From assembly GCA_938021455.1 (NCBI GenBank), contig CALIGP010000368.1, positions 1 through 7,262 of the forward strand: a DNA stretch of 7,262 bases, read 5' to 3'. Shown piece by piece: positions 5,835 to 7,262 of the stretch. The stretch comes from an uncultured Lewinella sp. (GTDB lineage Bacteria > Bacteroidota > Bacteroidia > Chitinophagales > Saprospiraceae). A model generated the notes under the pieces. It saw only the letters and a list, made by a program, of their open reading frames with translations, ran no database searches and was not told where the DNA came from. Every line of letters begins with the position of its first letter. Position 1 is the first letter of the stretch. Both the position numbers and the translations under genes were made by a program.

Positions 5835-7081
5835 CTAAGAATCCGACTCCCCCGATTTCAGTAAGGTGGTCCGCCCCTCCTTTAAGCGAACCTCCACTTC
5901 CCCTTCTGTAATATCATCGGGATTGAGCAGCAGTTTACCGTCCTGACTTACGAGCGCATAGCCGCGAGCGAGCGTGGTCTCGGGGCGAAGAGCGGAGAGT
6001 AGTTTCTCCAGACTATCGAGCTGGTTGTTGGCATTGAGGAGCGCTCTGCCGGGCAGGGCGGCGAGGTCTTTATCGGCGCGGTCGAGGCGTTGAGATTCGC
6101 CGCGCAGCGCGGCGGTGGCCAGTTGGCGGGCCTGGCCGGCCAGGCCCGCCAATCGGGGACGTTCTATCGCCAGATGATGAGCCCCCGTTTCCCGGATAGC
6201 CCGACCAAGTTGTACGACCGTTCCCTCCGCCCGCATGAATTGTTCTACGAGCCAGACAGCGGTAGCTGTTGGCGTTTTCAGGCTACGGTAAGCGACGCGA
6301 TCAAGGACGGAATCGTCCGTCTCATGGCCGATGCCAACGATAACCGGTAGTGGGAAGCTGGCTACGGCACGGCAGAGGGCTTCGTCGTCGAAGGCCGCCA
6401 GGTCCGTTCTTCCGCCGCCACCGCGGACGATGATGACGGCATCGTATTCGATCTGGCGGCGAGCGATTTGCCGCAGGCGTGACTGTATCTCGGGGCTCGT
6501 CTGCACGCCCTGCATTGCGGCAGTATAGAGCTTTAGTTGGAAGCGGTAGCCGTAGGGGTTAGTGTCTAGCTGTTCCCGGAAGTCGGCCAGCCCTGCCGCC
6601 GTATCGCTAGAGATAACCGCCAAGCGTTGAGGGACGATCGGGAAGGGAAGTCTGGCGTTAGCGTCCAGCAGACCCTCTTTGCTCAGGGCTTCAAGGGTGA
6701 GTTGCCGGCGGCGCTCGAGGGCGCCGAGCGTATGGGCCGGATCAATGTCTTCCACCACCAGGCGGAGACCGTATCGTTGATGAAAAGAAGTGGTTACCTT
6801 AAGGCGAACGGACATGCCTTCCCGGAGCAGGTCGCGGACCAATTTAATACCGTGATTGCGTTGAAGGTCCGTTAACTGGCTGGCCCAGACGACGCCTTCG
6901 AGTTGAGCAACAATGCCTTCTCCTGCGGGGTCTTTCTCCACCAGGGTGAGCCAACAATGCCCACGGGAGGTATTGGCCTGGGCTAATTCCGCCGTTACCC
7001 ATACCGCTTCGGTAGGTTCAGCGCGAAGACGCGCCGGATGAAACCAGTAAGTTGGGTAAGTTGGTAGGTCTGTGCGGACAA
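5835..7081 (-). CDS. xseA: Exonuclease VII large subunit, with an N-terminal frameshift
   Basis: Large subunit of exonuclease VII, which cuts single-stranded DNA from either end and takes part in repair and recombination; cytoplasmic. The uninterrupted frame runs from about 7151 down to 5835 but has no ATG, GTG or TTG before 6941, although family sequence (VWVTAELAQ, SRGHCWLTLVEKD) clearly starts earlier. Upstream of 7011 the family N-terminus continues in another frame: a TTG at 7079-7081, then SAQTYQLTQLTGFIRRV and FALNLP. Joining the two at about 7010-7012 gives a 415-aa protein of normal length. In that numbering the OB-fold is about 1-105 and the catalytic core about 140-300. The core holds LADF (Asp167), VRGGGGRTDL (Arg220) and GHETDD (His253, Asp256), matching residues reported as important in E. 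coli XseA, plus TPTATA (about 270). A coiled-coil region and the C-terminal LARGYALVSQDG motif follow. It sits 32 bp behind the stop of the preceding T9SS-type gene. The small-subunit gene xseB is not found downstream. Confidence 0.9.
7010..7013 (-). other. xseA: Apparent one-base deletion (frameshift) in xseA
   Basis: On the minus strand the sequence reads CTG AAC CTA CCG in the N-terminal frame, and GAA GCG GTA TGG in the downstream frame, with the G at 7010 used by both. The expected family sequence ALNLP-EAVWV needs one extra base here (for example CCGGAAGCG). There is no slippery heptamer of the X XXY YYZ type, so programmed -1 shifting is not suggested. Either the gene is disrupted or the base call or assembly is wrong. 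Confidence 0.8.
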
Positions 7082-7113
7082 GGTTTATCGAAAATGGAGC
7101 GTCTCGTAAAGGA

Positions 7114-7262
7114 TTAGCGTAGTAATACGCGGCGAGCGAGTGCCTTACCGGCTAAAGTTTTCACGCGAAGGATGTACATGCCGCGTGGTAGGTCCGCTAC
7201 CTGGAAAGAGTTTCCGTTGACAATGGCGTTGTTGTCCCGAACGGTTTGACCGGTCATCGACA
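7114..7262 (-). CDS. C-terminal end of a T9SS-exported protein (type A sorting domain), partial
   Basis: Only the last 48 residues lie in the window; the gene continues past 7262. The sequence runs SMTGQTVRDN through NSFQVADLPRGMYILRVKT to the end LARRVLLR. It matches the type A T9SS C-terminal domain: a polar turn, then F-V-DL-xGMYxLRV, a short turn (LAGKA) and a final strand ending in basic residues. That domain directs secretion through the type IX system, with removal by the sortase PorU and attachment to the cell surface or release. The cargo domain is outside the window, so the protein's function cannot be given. The stop (TAA) is 32 bp before the xseA start, on the same strand, so co-transcription is possible. 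Confidence 0.85.
   Translation of the reverse strand, partial: SMTGQTVRDNNAIVNGNSFQVADLPRGMYILRVKTLAGKALARRVLLR

Noticed and set aside
6090..6350. 86-codon open frame on the + strand
   Set aside because: Antisense to the xseA core and C-terminal region; no family features.
7007..7016. Programmed -1 frameshift in xseA
   Set aside because: The minus-strand sequence CTACCGAAG is not a slippery heptamer, and no programmed shift is known to me for xseA; deletion or sequence error is simpler.

Overview
The window is about 7.3 kb of ordinary bacterial chromosome, moderately GC-rich, with tightly packed genes. Three things point to Bacteroidota, probably Saprospiria (Lewinella-like): a type IX secretion sorting domain (T9SS CTD, type A) at the right edge, a CTP/S41 protease in the form usual for Bacteroidota, and an exonuclease VII large subunit with a Bacteroidota-like N-terminus. 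The phylum is well supported. The finer placement is inference from protein style.

Layout. 1-145 is a leader region holding one copy of a dispersed 20-nt repeat. 146-1798 (+) is a membrane-anchored S41 C-terminal processing protease. It converges, with a 24-bp gap, on 1823-3577 (-), a secreted protein of unknown family. 3578-3828 is non-coding; most of it is a long imperfect inverted repeat whose outer arm carries the same 20-nt word seen at the window start. 3829-4761 (-) is fmt, methionyl-tRNA formyltransferase, divergent across 32 bp from 4794-5654 (+), a monoacylglycerol-lipase-like alpha/beta hydrolase. 5655-5834 is a non-coding convergent gap holding two related hairpin-plus-CACAGA repeat modules. 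5835-7081 (-) is xseA, exonuclease VII large subunit, with its N-terminal part in another reading frame. 7114-7262 (-) is the C-terminal end of a T9SS-exported protein, cut by the window edge.

The genes do not form an obvious pathway: envelope protein processing, translation initiation, lipid or ester hydrolysis and DNA repair sit side by side. I see no defence system, phage, transposase, CRISPR array, tRNA or rRNA. The points most worth a second look are the apparent one-base frameshift in xseA, the MITE/REP-like palindrome between fmt and the secreted protein, and the paired hairpins at 5661-5673 and 5737-5749, whose stems differ by a compensatory base-pair change.
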